DNA from: Dipetalonema caudispina
Lineage: Eukaryota > Nematoda > Chromadorea > Rhabditida > Onchocercidae
Reading direction: 5' to 3'
DNA: 64,000 bases
NCBI GenBank assembly: GCA_013365325.1
Contig: JABVXV010000118.1
Location: 104,533 to 168,532 of the forward strand
In this document: piece by piece, positions 1 to 13,414 of the stretch
Numbering within the stretch: the stretch's first letter is position 1
Layout of the letters: each line of letters begins with the position of its first letter
Translations under genes and position numbers: made by a program
The notes under the pieces: model-generated
What the model saw: only the letters and a program-made list of their open reading frames with translations
Databases searched by the model: none
Told to the model about the DNA's origin: nothing

Positions 1-2393
1 AAGCAATTTAAAAATTATTCCTTTTATTGATAAGAAGCAAATTATCGAAAGTTGGATTTTTTTTTTCCTTTTGTCTGCAACCATAGACTGAAAAATCCAC
101 AATCTAGGCTTAAATTTAGTCATTTCAGAGTCCTGAATAAATCCATTCGGGCAAACGAGCAATTCTATAGGATTACTTTAATTTTTATCCAAATCTGTTT
201 AAAATCGCAAGTGAACAAAATGTTTTCATTATTGGTTAAAAAGTTAACAATCTTTAAATGATCCAATTTTACTCATTCATTGTCACATTAATTTGTTTTT
301 TTACCCATTTTGGATATAAAAGTGAAATTTTATGGTGGAGTAAGTTGCATGTAAAGAAAGATTAGATAAAAATCCATTCAAATTTTGTCTATTAGTTCAA
401 AGAAAAAAAAGTTCATTCGATTACAGCTGAAATGCATCGATTAAGAAAAATGATATATTTAAAAAAATATTATGCTAAAAAAAAAAAATTTATACTGTTT
501 TAAAACAGCACATATTTGGCTTCCAAATTTCGGTTCCATGAAGTGTAGTCAATTCAAATGAAATTTACGAATGGAGCTATAAATGTTTCAAGAGGGAAAT
601 TGTTCAGTCAACTTTTAGGAGAGAGACAAACAAAAATGATACGCGTAAATGCGACAGAGTTGACAGAAATCATAGTACACCATAATAGCGGTAACCTAAG
701 AGAGGACACAAATTGGGAAGGCAAAAGAAAACAATTTCATTACTTTTGTTGATCGTTTAAGATGTTATGAGGGATAAGGATCGGATCAAATAGGTATTGC
801 AAGCAGGTAAGTTTTTTTTTTAATAAAAGACGAAGGTAAAGGTGTAGAAAAAACTTCTTGCTTAATTAATACTCTCAATATTTAAGATTTTTACTGTTTC
901 CATTATTTCAAATATCGTTTCGTTTATTTTCACAAACTATGACATTTCTCTATTTCATCATCTTTATCATAACTATCCCAATAATGTTCATTCACTAAAT
1001 TTACCATTTCTAGTAACACTACTAACCATATCCAATATCTAACTTTTGTTTACTCCATAACAACAGCATTATTTGTAGAAGTGAATTTGAAATATTTGAG
1101 AAGTTTGATTAAAATAAAACTGTAGCAAAGTGAACAGAAAGTTTCTTGTGTACGATCAGAAATCGATGAATTGAAGCAGTATTCCGGAATAAGCATTAGG
1201 CATTTATACAGGACACGTTTCTTTTTCCTATAAATGAAATGCAAACTTGATTTATGTTGCTAATGACAGGTGCATTTAGTGCAATAATTAATCTGCTTGC
1301 AAAATTTTTCTAATTCATTTCTTATCGAAAAACAGTTTTAAAAATATCCGCCATATTGCTATTGTACTCTTTCCATCCCTAAATGACTTCATTTTGATTT
1401 ATTGACAAAGAATTTTAAAATTCTTTAATCATCAAAATGACAAAGTTTTATCCGAGCATTGCTATCTCAAACATTTCCGCATTCGACTGCTACTCTTTTG
1501 TTCCTCCGATCCGTTACTTCTACCACTAACGCATATCATTTTTTTCGGATTATAATGCAATGAAGGGGGGAAAAAAAGGGAAACGAACAAAGTTGATATT
1601 TTCTAAGATATCTTAAAGTTAACTTTGTTTAGAAAATAGACGATTGATTTTAGAAATGCTGAAATATGCAGTATTCAAACATAAAATGGTATTGGGAGAA
1701 ATGCCGCATAACTTCTATTTGAGAATTTAAGAGATGGCATTGTTAGTGTTATTGTATTCATGAAACTTTGCACAATTCATTCAGGATTTGTTTTCCTGAA
1801 TGAGTTGAGTATTAACAGGAAGCACAAGAAGACAATTTATCTGCTACTCAAATTTTTTTGTTTTGGAATCGTCAGAAATGATATCTTGTATTGTTGATGA
1901 GTTAAAAAGAATCAAGAAGAGTACGGGGAACAGGAGATAAAAATTGCAATGGGAAGATTGAATCCTCCGAAATACGGGTCGTTTCAACCTCTCCATGAAG
2001 AATGGGGCAGAGCATTATCAAGCTAGCAAAGCATTATTAATTAATCCACTTATCCTATGGTAGGTATTCTTTTACCCTATATAATTTCATTCCGCGCGGT
2101 GCGCTATCGACAAACCATTCATTTAGCATTGACAAATGCATCGGCAGCTTCATCGGAAATTCTGCTTCTGTCATATCTAATCTCCACTCCATGAATATCT
2201 GATACTTTGAGAGAGTTACTAAATTGGCTTCATTTTTCTTGAAAGTTTTGCATTCATTTGGATAATTGAAAAAGATTCTGATACTCTTCAAAACATCTAT
2301 ATTTGATACAAACCACGGTCAAACGTGTAGGAAGATAGAGAAGTAAAGTAACGTGAAGGTCAATTTGAGACAATTTGCAGACTCTGATAAAAC
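1..2393. other. Left flank, no confident gene
   Basis: AT-rich sequence without a convincing spliced gene. Two short stretches have coding-like composition. One, on the plus strand at about 1936-2024, reads MGRLNPPKYGSFQPLHEEWG and then reaches a stop. The other, on the minus strand at about 2055-2195, contains LDMTEAEFPMKLPMHLSML. Neither joins to recognisable neighbouring exons, so they are noted only as possible exon remnants or parts of a small unrecognised gene. Confidence 0.4.
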
Positions 2394-3639
2394 ATGAGCA
2401 GAATTCATCAGATTATCGTGTTTTTAATTGTCATCAACGAAGTGAAGGGATTATTTTTCAACTTCTGCAACAGGTTTAATCATTTCACACATTCGCTTTG
2501 AAAATTAGATGTAAGTTTAGTTTTGAGAGTAGTTCGAACTTTGAGCTACAGCAATTCTCAATTTATAAAGTCTGCTTCCGTATTTTGATTTTAAAATCTT
2601 CAAAAAAATTTTTGACAAATACTATTTCTAACAGTTTCAGATGTCGTTGTTGTTCTATGAAATGTTGTGGCAGCTGTTGCAATGGCAGAGGTCATGGTGG
2701 TGGAGGTTGCGGTAGGGGTGGTTGTGGTGGTAGAGGTTGCGATGGAGGCGCTTATAATAGCGGTTACGGTGGCGATGGTGGAGATGGTTGCGGTGGTGGA
2801 AATTACAATGGTAATGTTGGTGATGGTGGTAATGTAGGTGGTTATACTGGTGGTGGTGTTGGTGATGGAGGTGGTTATACTGGTGGTGGTGTTGGTGATG
2901 GAGGTGGTTATACTGGTGGTGGTAGTGGTAATGTAGGTGGTTATACTGGTGGTGGTGTTGGTGATGGAGGTGGTTATACTGGTGGTGGTTGTAATGGAGG
3001 GTATAGCGGATGCGGGGGCCAACACGGTTATGGCAACAAGGGCACTGACAGAGAAGGTTGTTCATTTTAAAATTTAATATTTATGAAATCATTCTTTCTC
3101 ACAACATTGAATTCAGATGAATTGCAGAATGTAAGAATTCAAAAATTTTAGACTTACTAAAAGGTAAATGAATGGTAAATCTTGGGCGTAAGAAGATCTC
3201 ATAGTGTTGGAAAGCCTAGTCTTCTGTTCCTTCTGTTTTTAGCAATCATAAGCGAGAATGTTATTTGTTCTCTTTAAAGGCTAAATAACTTTTTCCATTG
3301 CCAATAATTCAGTGTGATACAAACTTAGGTTGATTGTAGAACTTTTATGTTGGTCTATTGTATAATTTCCAATTTTTAGGATTTGGCAGTGAATATAGAT
3401 TGAGGAAGCGCTCGAGTAATGCTGGGCTTAAATCAATGAGTAATCAGATTGACGACAGTGGTAACAATGATACAAGTGGTAGGAATAATCGGCGTGGCAC
3501 TGGTTATAACGATAATCATGGTGATAGTCATGTTAATATGAACAGATCCGGTAATGGAGGATGCAAACCAAACTATCATTATTTTGGGATTATAATGCCA
3601 CTGAATTTTGGGATCCCAATATTTGGTCTTGGCCTCTAA
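2394..3639 (+). CDS. Secreted cysteine/glycine-rich repeat protein
   Basis: Three exons (2394-2473, 2641-3056, 3380-3639) give a 251-residue protein; all junctions are GT-AG and in phase. The start at 2394 follows a TTTGCAG site ending at 2380, a possible trans-splice acceptor. Residues 1-19 (MSRIHQIIVFLIVINEVKG) look like a signal peptide. Next comes a cysteine-dense head (CRCCSMKCCGSCC), then a Gly/Cys segment, then five copies of a GGYTGGG-type repeat. The last exon is different: polar and Asn/Ser/Gly-rich, ending in a hydrophobic Gly-Leu tail. Gly-rich secreted proteins of this kind occur in nematodes as cuticle-associated or antimicrobial-like products, but no family is recognised here. 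Alternatives are a structural cuticle protein or a shell/matrix protein. Strong G-bias on the coding strand sets it apart from its neighbours. Confidence 0.75.
2833..2996 (+). repeat. 33-bp coding minisatellite
   Basis: The motif TTATACTGGTGGTGG recurs at 2842, 2875, 2908, 2941 and 2974, giving five tandem units of exactly 33 bp. Each encodes 11 residues of the GGYTGGGVGDG type, so copy-number change keeps the reading frame. Confidence 0.9.
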
Positions 3640-6600
3640 AAAGTCTACGGCAGATATTTGTTTCGGGTGAAGCAAAGAAAGAAACATAGAAAAGTATTAA
3701 CGCTAGTTAGCATAAATATCTTATTCATCACTGAATGATGCCCATTGTCGTAAGTTCGTTCTGCTTCTTACGACAGCTGAGAGCTTCTATCAGATTACTT
3801 AAATGATTCATTTTTCTTTCCCGTGCATTAGAATCTCGATTAATTCCCCTTTAATTAGAATGATGTCAGCATATCCTTGCGGAGTGGTCCTTGTATCTGT
3901 GTATTAACATTTTCGTACTTCTATTTTCCCATTTTTTTCTTTTTGTAGAATTTCAATACATACAACTTATTTCTACTTTACTTCTTGAATGAATCTGATA
4001 TGTTACGAAATGCATAGCGAATCAGAAGAGGAAAAGGATAAGATTATGTTCAACGGTTCGCCACCTTAAGCTTTTAAACTGTAAACTTGAAAACCGAAAA
4101 ATATTGAGAAGTTTTCCATATCTTCTCGTTACAAAAATATTCTGTACATAAAAATTTTCCTTGTAAAAATTTTATGCATTAAAACAATAACATTGGATAA
4201 CAAATTGGGATTAGAAATTTGAAAATTCGCAAAGTACTGTAAAGTTTGATATCCGGCATAAATATTACAAGTGCCGTTAATGACATGGCTTTTTATACGT
4301 TGTGCCTTTTCAATCTGCTTTAAAGTGGATAATAAAATGCATCATATATTTAATAAAATAACAAGCATATTTTAGATTTCTGTAATTCGTCTTATTTTAC
4401 TTAATTATAGGTCCGTAAGTTTTAGCCACTGAGTTCATTGCCTATATCGGTTTTCTCCTTTTACCGAATTTCTTACTTACTGATGACAATCCTCCTATTC
4501 CACTCATCGAATGAATTGCTGTTTGCAAGTATTCTACTCAGATGTTCATTCTCGAAAATCTAGGATTATAACCTTCTTGAAGGACATATCCTGCAATTTG
4601 CAAGCCACTGTTTATTGTGCGCACAAAACAATAAATTATAAAAGGCAATGTCAAGTATCAGAAGTTTCATCGTTATCATACATCCTTTCATGACAAATTA
4701 ATGTTATGAGTACTGTTGTGCATGAGAATGAATTTTGTTTAAGTTAAAACATATTTTATTCGGTCCTCACAAAGACTTCATTTCATTTGTGAATAGAAAT
4801 TACAACAATATCGACTGTAAAATTTCAAGGGTCAAGATTGCAAGATTACTTTGTGCAGATATAAAGAAGATTCATATTGAGTTAGAAGAAAAAAATTGAA
4901 CCGATTATTTGTACAACAGCTAAAATTGAAAGTAGTCTGCTTTGTGGACTTCAAAAAAGATTGAATTAAAGTTCAATTTTCATGATTAGATACATTTCAC
5001 TTTTTCAAAAAAGTGAATAGCTCATTTCATCCGTTGTTTATCCAATCCTCTGAATATGGGTAATAATTATCTTTACATTTATCACTTTGGAATTTATAGC
5101 TATTCGCATACCATCTAATACCTTACTATTCCTACTTAAAGATCAATCCTGAAATTGCTGTCTTTTCAGCGTCACCCTAATTGTTATGTTGCTAACAAAT
5201 TTTTTATCAGTACATTATGTTGCTGAACATAATGTTAGTATTTAATCATGATGAATATGAAACTGGTCAGAACGGTTTTTGCAATAATGATATTATATAA
5301 GTGCTGCAATTTCACTTTCAAATTTACTATCCATAACAACATCCAATATAACGACTGATCAAAATCAAGATATATCACTTCATGCTAGTATCATACTGTT
5401 CCTATCGTATCTCATTACTACATTTTAACATTCACTTACAACAACATCGACGGAAACAATTAGTCTACTGAAAATTAATAAGCATACGGAAATAAAGCAT
5501 AATATGCGTGCCATAATATTTAGTGCAGCACAGTATGACGATGTACTGTGGTACAATATAAAATAATCTGATAACCGGAATACAATGCTGTATCATTATC
5601 TTTTTTTTCTTAATTTATATACTTTAGGCTTTCAATTGATATTTGTCAGAATGCATGTTCGGTACATTGTGTCAACTATGCTTCACTATCAACAGGATAA
5701 TAAACTTTGGATTTATTGTCCGATACTCGTTGATCCAACAGCATTTGCTGTTTGCAATGATATATCATAAGCCTAACCACCTGAAATAAGCTAACAATAA
5801 CAAGTATTAACTGAAATATTCTCATTTGTTGATATCATATGAATATAAAATGAAACGCTGAAATCCATCAGTGCTGTAGAAGAATGAAGTTGATGTATTT
5901 TGTGATAAGTACGAGCAATAAATCATCTCATAATTAAATAAGTATCATTAATGAATAGATGAACAACATATCAAGCAGTTAGATAGAGGTATATATGCTG
6001 TGTGGTAGACGATAACCGGCGATATCTAGAAATAGGTAGGTAAAAACATTTGGTTTTGTTAATTTGTGTACATATGCGATATTTTAAAAAATTTCGCAAC
6101 ACCTCTTATCGTATTAATTTTTCTGCCTTTTCTTTTCGAATTAATTACAGTTCAGATTTAGAATTATCATACCTTTAATACAATGTTTTTTCGATAACGT
6201 TTTTTCAACTTTGACGAATGATTCTCGCTCAGTCTCAATTTAGTCGACTTTTTTCATTACGCATAATTTAAAAGTTAGATTTTATATAGATGAATTCATA
6301 CTCATTATTTTTTGAACTGCATTACAAACTATTGTATTTTACAAACCGGTGCAAAAATTTATTCCGGGACTTAAATGCTAACGCCAAACGGAGCAACAAT
6401 GAGCAAAAAAGAAACTGCAAATTTAATAATTTCGAGTAATAGCGTAATACATGGTAAGGAAGCGAACGTTTCGTTTCGATGTCAAGAGTGTATGAAACGG
6501 AACTTATCCGGAACGAAATATCTTTTCAGTTCAAATAAACCGTTTACAATGTGCGTGAAACCAAAACTGATTGGAATATGTGTTATGAGGTGAAAGGAAA

Positions 6601-8644
6601 GTGGCAAAATAAGCATTAGAAGCATTGTACCCAGAATCGTTTAGTTGTACCTATTTCGAAGTTTGCATTTGAAATCTGCATGTTACATAATTGATACAAA
6701 CAAATATAATTTAATATCGCTTACGACATACAAATGCTTGAAATTATAGAGATGATTCATGAAAAAGGAATAGCAACGGCATAGAGCTGTGAATTCTAAT
6801 AGAGAGGTGAAAGGTTATAGTAAATAACTACAAAGCTCTAATCAATACCGCAAGTATGTATAAAGACTGAGAAGCATATAAACATTATACTCAAATATTC
6901 TTTACATTTGACAGTGCAAAGGTCATTAAATGGCGTTCATTTTTACAGATCAGAAATTTTCGGATAAAGTTCTAATCGACCATCAACTGGAAGAAGCACC
7001 GAGAAGTTTGCAAATTTAAACTTGATTGTTGATTAATCCCATATAACTGAGTTGATCGATAAGACTTCAGTTAATTTAACTTAACTAAAGTTTAGTTTAG
7101 TTCAACTTGAATAGAATAACAACTCATTCGAGAAATTTCACTAAATTGGAAAAAATAAATGAAATAAATGGAAGATTGTTGGCGAACAATTACAATGTAT
7201 ATACAAATTATAGCAAATCTTCGGTTACATTCAATTATGCGAGTTGTAATTAAATATATGATCATTGATGACCTCCTCCTCCCCCACCTGACCTCCTCTT
7301 TTAAAATTGAAAATGCTCTTGAAGAGAAATTTGAGTTATTAGCTGGTGGAATTTCATCTCAAAATTAGCCCCAAGATTTGTTTTATAAGCAGTGTTGTTC
7401 ATTTAGTTAATAATTTTGTTAATAAATATAGCTATTTGTGTAGAGCGAGAAAAAATAGAAATAATCGTATCCTTTTGTTAATCAACCAAATGAGTGATTA
7501 TTGAATGAGAAACCCTGATGGAAATCCTACTTTTATTGATATAGAGCTTTTTTCATCTGATGAAATTTCAACAAAATACCATCAGATCATTAGATGTCTA
7601 AGGAACTAATAATACGAACAATCTTTTTTAATTATCTTTTGATCGATACAATTATTTCCTTGCATTCTATGACCTAAGGTATTGTCAGTTTGCATGATAA
7701 ACTTGAAAAACGTCAATTTAAATTTAATTTGAATCGTCTGCTGATCATGTGGAATCATTCAAGAATGACCGCAACATCATGTTGGTGTAATCTTTCCACT
7801 GGCGAAAATAACACATTTATGGAACGGAGAGACTTAACTGTCCGCAATATGACCATTTTTTTGCCCTTCAACCTTTTTGGTAGCAATAAATAATCAGAAA
7901 TTAGTTCGAAGAATGTTGCTTACAATTTGGAAAACTTTTATTTTGAATGTTATTGAATCCCAATTTGCCAGTCAACATTTACTTGACCAATAATCTTACA
8001 ATTCATTTTATACTTTGAAGAAAAGCGTTTGCTTACTATGATATCAAAGTTGAAAAATTTATTTTCCTTGACTACAAATAGTAGGAGTATCGTCTGAAAT
8101 TATCACTTCTAACTTATGCTAATCTTTTTTCCCAAAACTAAACGGAAACATCGAGTCGAGAAAGCAGCACAAGAATTAGTCAAATGAATTCCTATTAGAG
8201 ACTTGTCATATTTTGCTAGGATTATCTACTCGAGCTTCAATGTCTGTCTGGTTGATTAATTATCAAAAATATAGAATTGATCAGTTAAAGCATTAAGTCA
8301 TTGAAATCTATTGCCTTGTAACTGGTTTTTTATTGAGAATAACGAACTGTCGAATGTCAAAACAAATCATTCTAATTATTTTTGCTTGTTGATTCTCTCC
8401 TAATTGTTTTACTTTTAGAATTCTTTTGATTCTGTAGACATCTTTATCGTTACACAAAACAGCTGTAATTTTTGTGGTTCTAATTGGGCTGATGCTTCTT
8501 GAGAAAAAATTAATATCGACAACAATCAAGATTAGTTTACTGAGCAGTATTTCGAAAATACAGAACAAAAACATTACTTTTTCACTGTTACAAGAGAAAA
8601 TTTTCCAGAAAGAATAAGATATGCTAATTATCTTTTTTTAAATG
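3640..8644. other. 5-kb AT-rich intergenic stretch
   Basis: No exon chain could be built on either strand. Open frames of 60-90 codons are present (for example plus 6375-6593, plus 7690-7893, minus 8308-8574). They lack domain motifs, supporting splice partners or consistent composition. The region probably holds the 3' end of the Gly-rich gene and the 3' untranslated region of TRAPPC6. Confidence 0.6.
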
Positions 8645-9916
8645 TTAACTCTTCTGTTGCATATGTACATGAAATTTCACAGCCGGTACATTTTCCACTG
8701 ATGATGTAACTAACGAAGTAATACCGAGGTTGTACAATGCACCCCTGTAAATAACACAGAATTAGCTTTTCGAATAGCACGCAGTTTTCAAAAAAAAAAA
8801 AAAAAAAAAAAGAAAGAATACAAGAAAAAGAACCTTATGATGCCGCATGGAAAGGCTAAATAGATAACAGATTCTTCCACATATTGTTTACCTTCCGCAA
8901 AACTTGCTAAGATGAAAAATTTATTGTCCTGTACAACGTAAATCCCCTGAAATAATGTTGTAAACAACCGAGTGATATCGAAGCTTAAATATTTCCATTT
9001 TAAAAACGGATCCACATCCGAAAAAAAGTAATGGAAGTATAACCTGGTGATTAGTACGCAAATTGTCCACCTGTCTGCCAAATACAGCAGTCCAAAATTC
9101 TTTACAAAGAAATTTCATTTTCTCTAATTCAGTGATCATCCTAAAAATTGAAAGATAGCGGATATTATAGTCAGATATTCAGTAGAAAGAGATTACCTAT
9201 CTCAAGTAACCCGGAAAAGAATAATAAACCTCGGCAAGTCTTTAGCAATTTTTTCAACAAGTACGAAACCAACACGATAGCCCAGAGCTTCCAGGCGTGT
9301 TTCAGCATTTCCCTGTAATTCAGGATCTAAATATGATCAATATGTAAAAATATAACAATAAGAAAAAAGCCATGATGTTCCACAAAAATTCCAGAACAAC
9401 ATGTAAGTGTTCCGGAAGCACCTGGATGAAGACTTGTTTCACCGATTTCAATTGTTCGTCCAATAATGAGACTTCCATTTGCGGATTGTCCCTCATTTGT
9501 TCAATCCAATTCTTCCGTTTGTCAGTTTGCTCCGCCTGTAATTCATAATAAATGACATTAATTAATGCAAATCACAGATTAAAGTTGACATCCAAGAACT
9601 TCAAACGATACCACAGAATATCTAACTACTACTTCTATTTGTTCGTAGCCTTCTTTCATCATTTTCTGATGACTCCTTTTAAATTAGCTAATTTTCGAGA
9701 AGGCTTAGAACTTCGTTTCAAGGTTGCTTACTTCGAAGTCATATCAAAGACTATTAATCCCATTTCGGAAATTATTACAGCGGGAGAATTCCCCAAATGA
9801 GGTTAAAAATTATAAAAGTGTACCTAGAAACTTACCTCTCGTTGTTTTTCATACCGTATTATTTCAGCATGCAAAAATTCAAATGGAAAACAAGGTCCAG
9901 ATATCAATGAATTCAT
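8645..9916 (-). CDS. TRAPPC6: TRAPP complex subunit 6 (Bet3 family)
   Basis: Six exons read right to left (9836-9916, 9422-9535, 9230-9312, 9044-9140, 8834-8946, 8645-8744) total 588 nt, or 195 residues. The protein belongs to the Bet3-like TRAPP core that tethers ER-to-Golgi vesicles and supports Rab1/Ypt1 activation on cytosolic membrane faces. Family features are clear: LEALGYRVGFVLVEKIAKD, then MKFLCKEFWTAVFGRQVDNL, RTNHQGIYVVQDNKF, YLAFPCGIIRGALYNLGI and a C-terminal VPAVKFHVHMQQ. The human TRAPPC6 proteins are shorter (about 160 residues). The extra length lies mainly in an acidic/polar insert encoded by the second exon, between the N-terminal helix and the LEALGYRVG segment. TRAPPC6A versus 6B cannot be assigned because nematodes have one ancestral-type gene. 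The only ambiguous junction is the donor at 9230, chosen because it preserves spacing to the family. Confidence 0.93.
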
Positions 9917-11082
9917 CAAGTTTCTATCGTTTCTTTGAGAGAATTATAGAATCACAATCATCACAAAGTGCCGTATTTCTTTAATATCTAACCTAAAAAA
10001 GGGTTGCTTTGATTCTTTAGAAAAAAGCAAAATGTGTAAATCCAAAAGGTTGTCTGCCACAGTTTCACAAAATCTCTTAATTAAGATGACAGCTGTTTTA
10101 TTTGGATTTGAAAGTTAATATTTAAAAAGCAGAATATTAGAAATGATATATATGCCATCCATGTTCTAATGAACTTACTGTTATCAAACATTGACTGTCC
10201 ACGGATTTTATCTGATAACTTTCATCATAAAATGCTCTTCAAAGAATAAATGAAATGGTATCATGGATTACATAACATTAGTAGATTGTTCCACTATAAC
10301 AGGACAGTAGAATATTTCTTCTTAAACATTGCTAATTTAATTAATTTCCTTTAACATCTTTCCTACATCTCCTCTATATTTTACGGTAATTTTAACAATA
10401 ACCTAACATTTCAATATTTGCCTTACGCTTGTTTCAACTTCTTCACGTATATGTCACTTTAGAAAAATATATACAAATATGTGATGCTTACGGTTTGTTT
10501 GGCCAAGTGAACGGAAAAATTTCATCTGCTTGTAATGAAGCTTTATTTGTGAAATGTCAAATACTAACACTATGTGCTACATGATCGAGATCAAGATCAC
10601 GGCAAAATCGATATCAAAACTACTTCGATACAGAAAGTTTTCCCTGACTACATAATGCATAACAGGAGTTTTTCTACTCATAGAAAACGAAAACATTTCA
10701 TTATTTGAAGACATTTGAAGATATCGAAATAATAAACTAAAAGATTACTGCACAGAATGAAATATTAACGAAAGAAAATCATACAGATTTGATGGAATAT
10801 GATCACATCAAATCTATGTATGAAACGAGTGGAACAAAGTAATACAAAAAGTTTTTTATTCATTTCTATGAATCATGAAGTAAAAGATCTGGGGAAAAGT
10901 TCTGCCTTTGACTTTGATTTTTGAGTGGGAATTTTTATGATTGAATCCTATCTTTTTTTGCATTGTTTAATTTAAAAATTTCCCAAAATTTTTTATCGAA
11001 ATTTCCCAAACTCTCCATCTTCTAGAAAGCATTCAGCTTTTTCCTTCTACGAATAGTGAGATAACATCTATAAATCTGCATC
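9917..11082. other. Intergenic, TRAPPC6 upstream
   Basis: A 1.2-kb gap between two minus-strand genes. No coding segment or repeat stands out. It must hold the 3' end of the Ser/Pro-rich gene and the promoter or trans-splice site for TRAPPC6. Confidence 0.5.
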
Positions 11083-13414
11083 TCAACAATTTATTTCCTG
11101 CTTATATTTTCTTGCAAAATGCTTCTTCAAAAGATTATGTCTCTTCTTGTATGAGTCAGCACGCTGATGGAAATTACATTTATAACGATTCGGCATTCCT
11201 GAAATATTGGCGATTAATATTAAGAATGAACCCAAGAATAGAGAAAATGAAAATCTTATAATAAAAATAACAATTAGATTTCAAACTTGAGGTAAGAGAA
11301 TAGAAATAGTTGTACTTACTTTTGATACGTGTTGAACGACGTGGCTTCGATGCCGATCGAAGTACCATCGACGACGCATTGGTACTATTGCGAGGAGAGA
11401 ACGATTCGTACTTTCCGGGTGAACCAAGCTTCACAGCATGTGATTGGACAGTAGTTTCTGGGAAAAATGAAGGACTTTCGATAACTTTCAAAAATTTCTT
11501 ATCGGCCTTCTTTTTTCTGGGAGTCGTAGGTGGTTGCAGAGGTCTAGAGGGTGGAGTGAAAAAACTTGCGCTCATTGCAATATTTCCAATCCCGAGGGTG
11601 GCAGCACGTTCATTTTCTCTCTGCTCGCTAAAAATCAAATTCCACTTATTTCTGTTTTTTGTACTGTCATTGTAACAGAAATAAGCTACAACTTTTTGTC
11701 TGCACCAATACTTTCAAAAAGATCGACTAACTAATAACTGATTTATTTAATTAGAAAGATAGTTAAAGTCAAAATACGCACTATTAAAGAAGGTTTGCAG
11801 AGTAGAGATTGGTAACATCTGAAAAAATATTGATGTGAATTACAGCCACAACTTATTGAGACCTTAACTTCATATTACGACAGAAATGATAACAGACTTG
11901 CTGGGAACATCGTCCGAATCCTGAATTCCGGAATCACCATGGATTTCAGCAAATGACTCTGGAGAGGGCGTTCGTGGTGGGGTACCATTCGGTCCAAAAG
12001 CATTTATTTCTGGTAAATCCACTACAGACACTGAAAAAAGGTTAGTCAACATTAACAATGCTTGCATTAGTCAAATGGAAAAAGAAAAAAGAAATAATAA
12101 AGACTGATATTCGAATAAAGGAAATAGAAGATTTTTAAATGAATCTTGGATTCATTAAAAAAATTAACTGACCCAATTCCGCTTCCTCCGATGGTACTCT
12201 CGTTTCGCGCCGCAATGGAGAATGTCTGGGTGTTGCATGAATAGGATGAGAACGTGGCGAAAAATCAGGAGAATGAAGCGGTGAGTGCGACAAAACAGAT
12301 TCCGATGAGAAAAATAAAGGACGGGGTGGCATAGGATCAAATATACTTGGCCGTCGTGGGGATGTAGAAGTTCCTGTTCCTTGTTCACCACGATTCTCAC
12401 GTTGTGTGGGTAGTGGCAGAAGGTTTTCTCTGGAAGAAACGAATTTTATTCCCACCTCTGCTAAGCACTTTAATCTCCATTTAAGAAGAAGTGATTCAAA
12501 CCATTTGCATACATTTCCAAATCTGCTAGAAAAACACAGTCATCGTGCCGACCGCTGGCTGTTAAGACATCTTAATACTTGTACGCAAAATTTCTACAAA
12601 AATACTACTGTGAAATGACAATTATGCCAAAATTGAAAAGATATTACTGAAAGCAGCTCAAAATAAATAACACTGAACAAAATTAAAACAGCGATGTCCT
12701 TTCTTACTCATTATCAGGTTCCAAATCCTGAATGGAGAATTCATCAATGGGAGTAGTGAAGATCCTGTAAGGATGATTTTGTCGCAAAGATGGACATATA
12801 TTCTCCTTGTTTTCATCTCGGTCATACCAATGACTACTATCTGACTCATCAGATAATTGAAAACTGAAATCACTGATCTTACATGATTTGAAGACATTCA
12901 GTAGAAACATAGTTCAAGTTATCGGAACAGAATATTCAAACTACGAGAAATTTTAAAGAAAAAGATTCATTTCTTTTTACTCTCAAAAAAGATATAAAGG
13001 ATATACTGAATATGCTGTAGACGATGCGAAATAACTTCAGCCATTGAAGTGGCATAATTCGATGAATTTACATGAGGAAAAAAATTCATCGACATATTCA
13101 ACCCAAAACCAATACCACTATCATTGCTCCCAAATCTGAAAATGCGGGATATTGTAAAGGGTTGAAGAGACAGCACTGAAAGGTTTGATGATTTTTCAAA
13201 GGAGAAAACTATTGAACCAAATGATGCAATGAGATATCTGCTTTATTATGATATCTTCTTTCAATTGGAATTGAATGGATATAAATTCTCAAAGCTTGGA
13301 AACATTTTGAAGGAGTTGGTTATGCATAACCACAAATAAATATATTCATTAACTTGACAGTTTTACTTACATTTGATGACCTGCCCTTTGACCAGGTTGA
13401 TTTAATCGACTCAT
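11083..13414 (-). CDS. Ser/Pro-rich phosphoprotein-like, unknown
   Basis: Seven exons are proposed: 13371-13414, 13072-13135, 12708-12877, 12173-12429, 11894-12030, 11320-11644 and 11083-11198 (370 residues, frame closed). The junctions 13072/12877 and 11894/11644 are my best phase-consistent choice but are weak; the other splice sites look good. The product has no recognised domain. It is rich in SP/TP sites (TSTSPRRPSIFDPMPPRP, GTPPRTPSPESF), has an ENKENICPS patch typical of cell-cycle phosphoproteins, and ends in a very basic tail (RRSTRIKR, KKRHNLLKKHF). This suggests a nuclear, disordered, proline-directed-kinase substrate, but that is inference from composition. It shares strand and style with the Ser/Pro-rich gene just upstream. 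Confidence 0.68.

Noticed and set aside
2600..3065. Minus-strand Thr/Ile-rich and His/Tyr-rich open frames of 136-141 codons
   Set aside because: They are the antisense of the Gly repeat; period-3 repetition keeps all frames open. The plus-strand frame has the signal peptide and splice sites.
11310..11675. Plus-strand 121-codon frame
   Set aside because: Antisense shadow of the Ser/Pro-rich exon 11320-11644, which has good splice sites and phase continuity on the minus strand.
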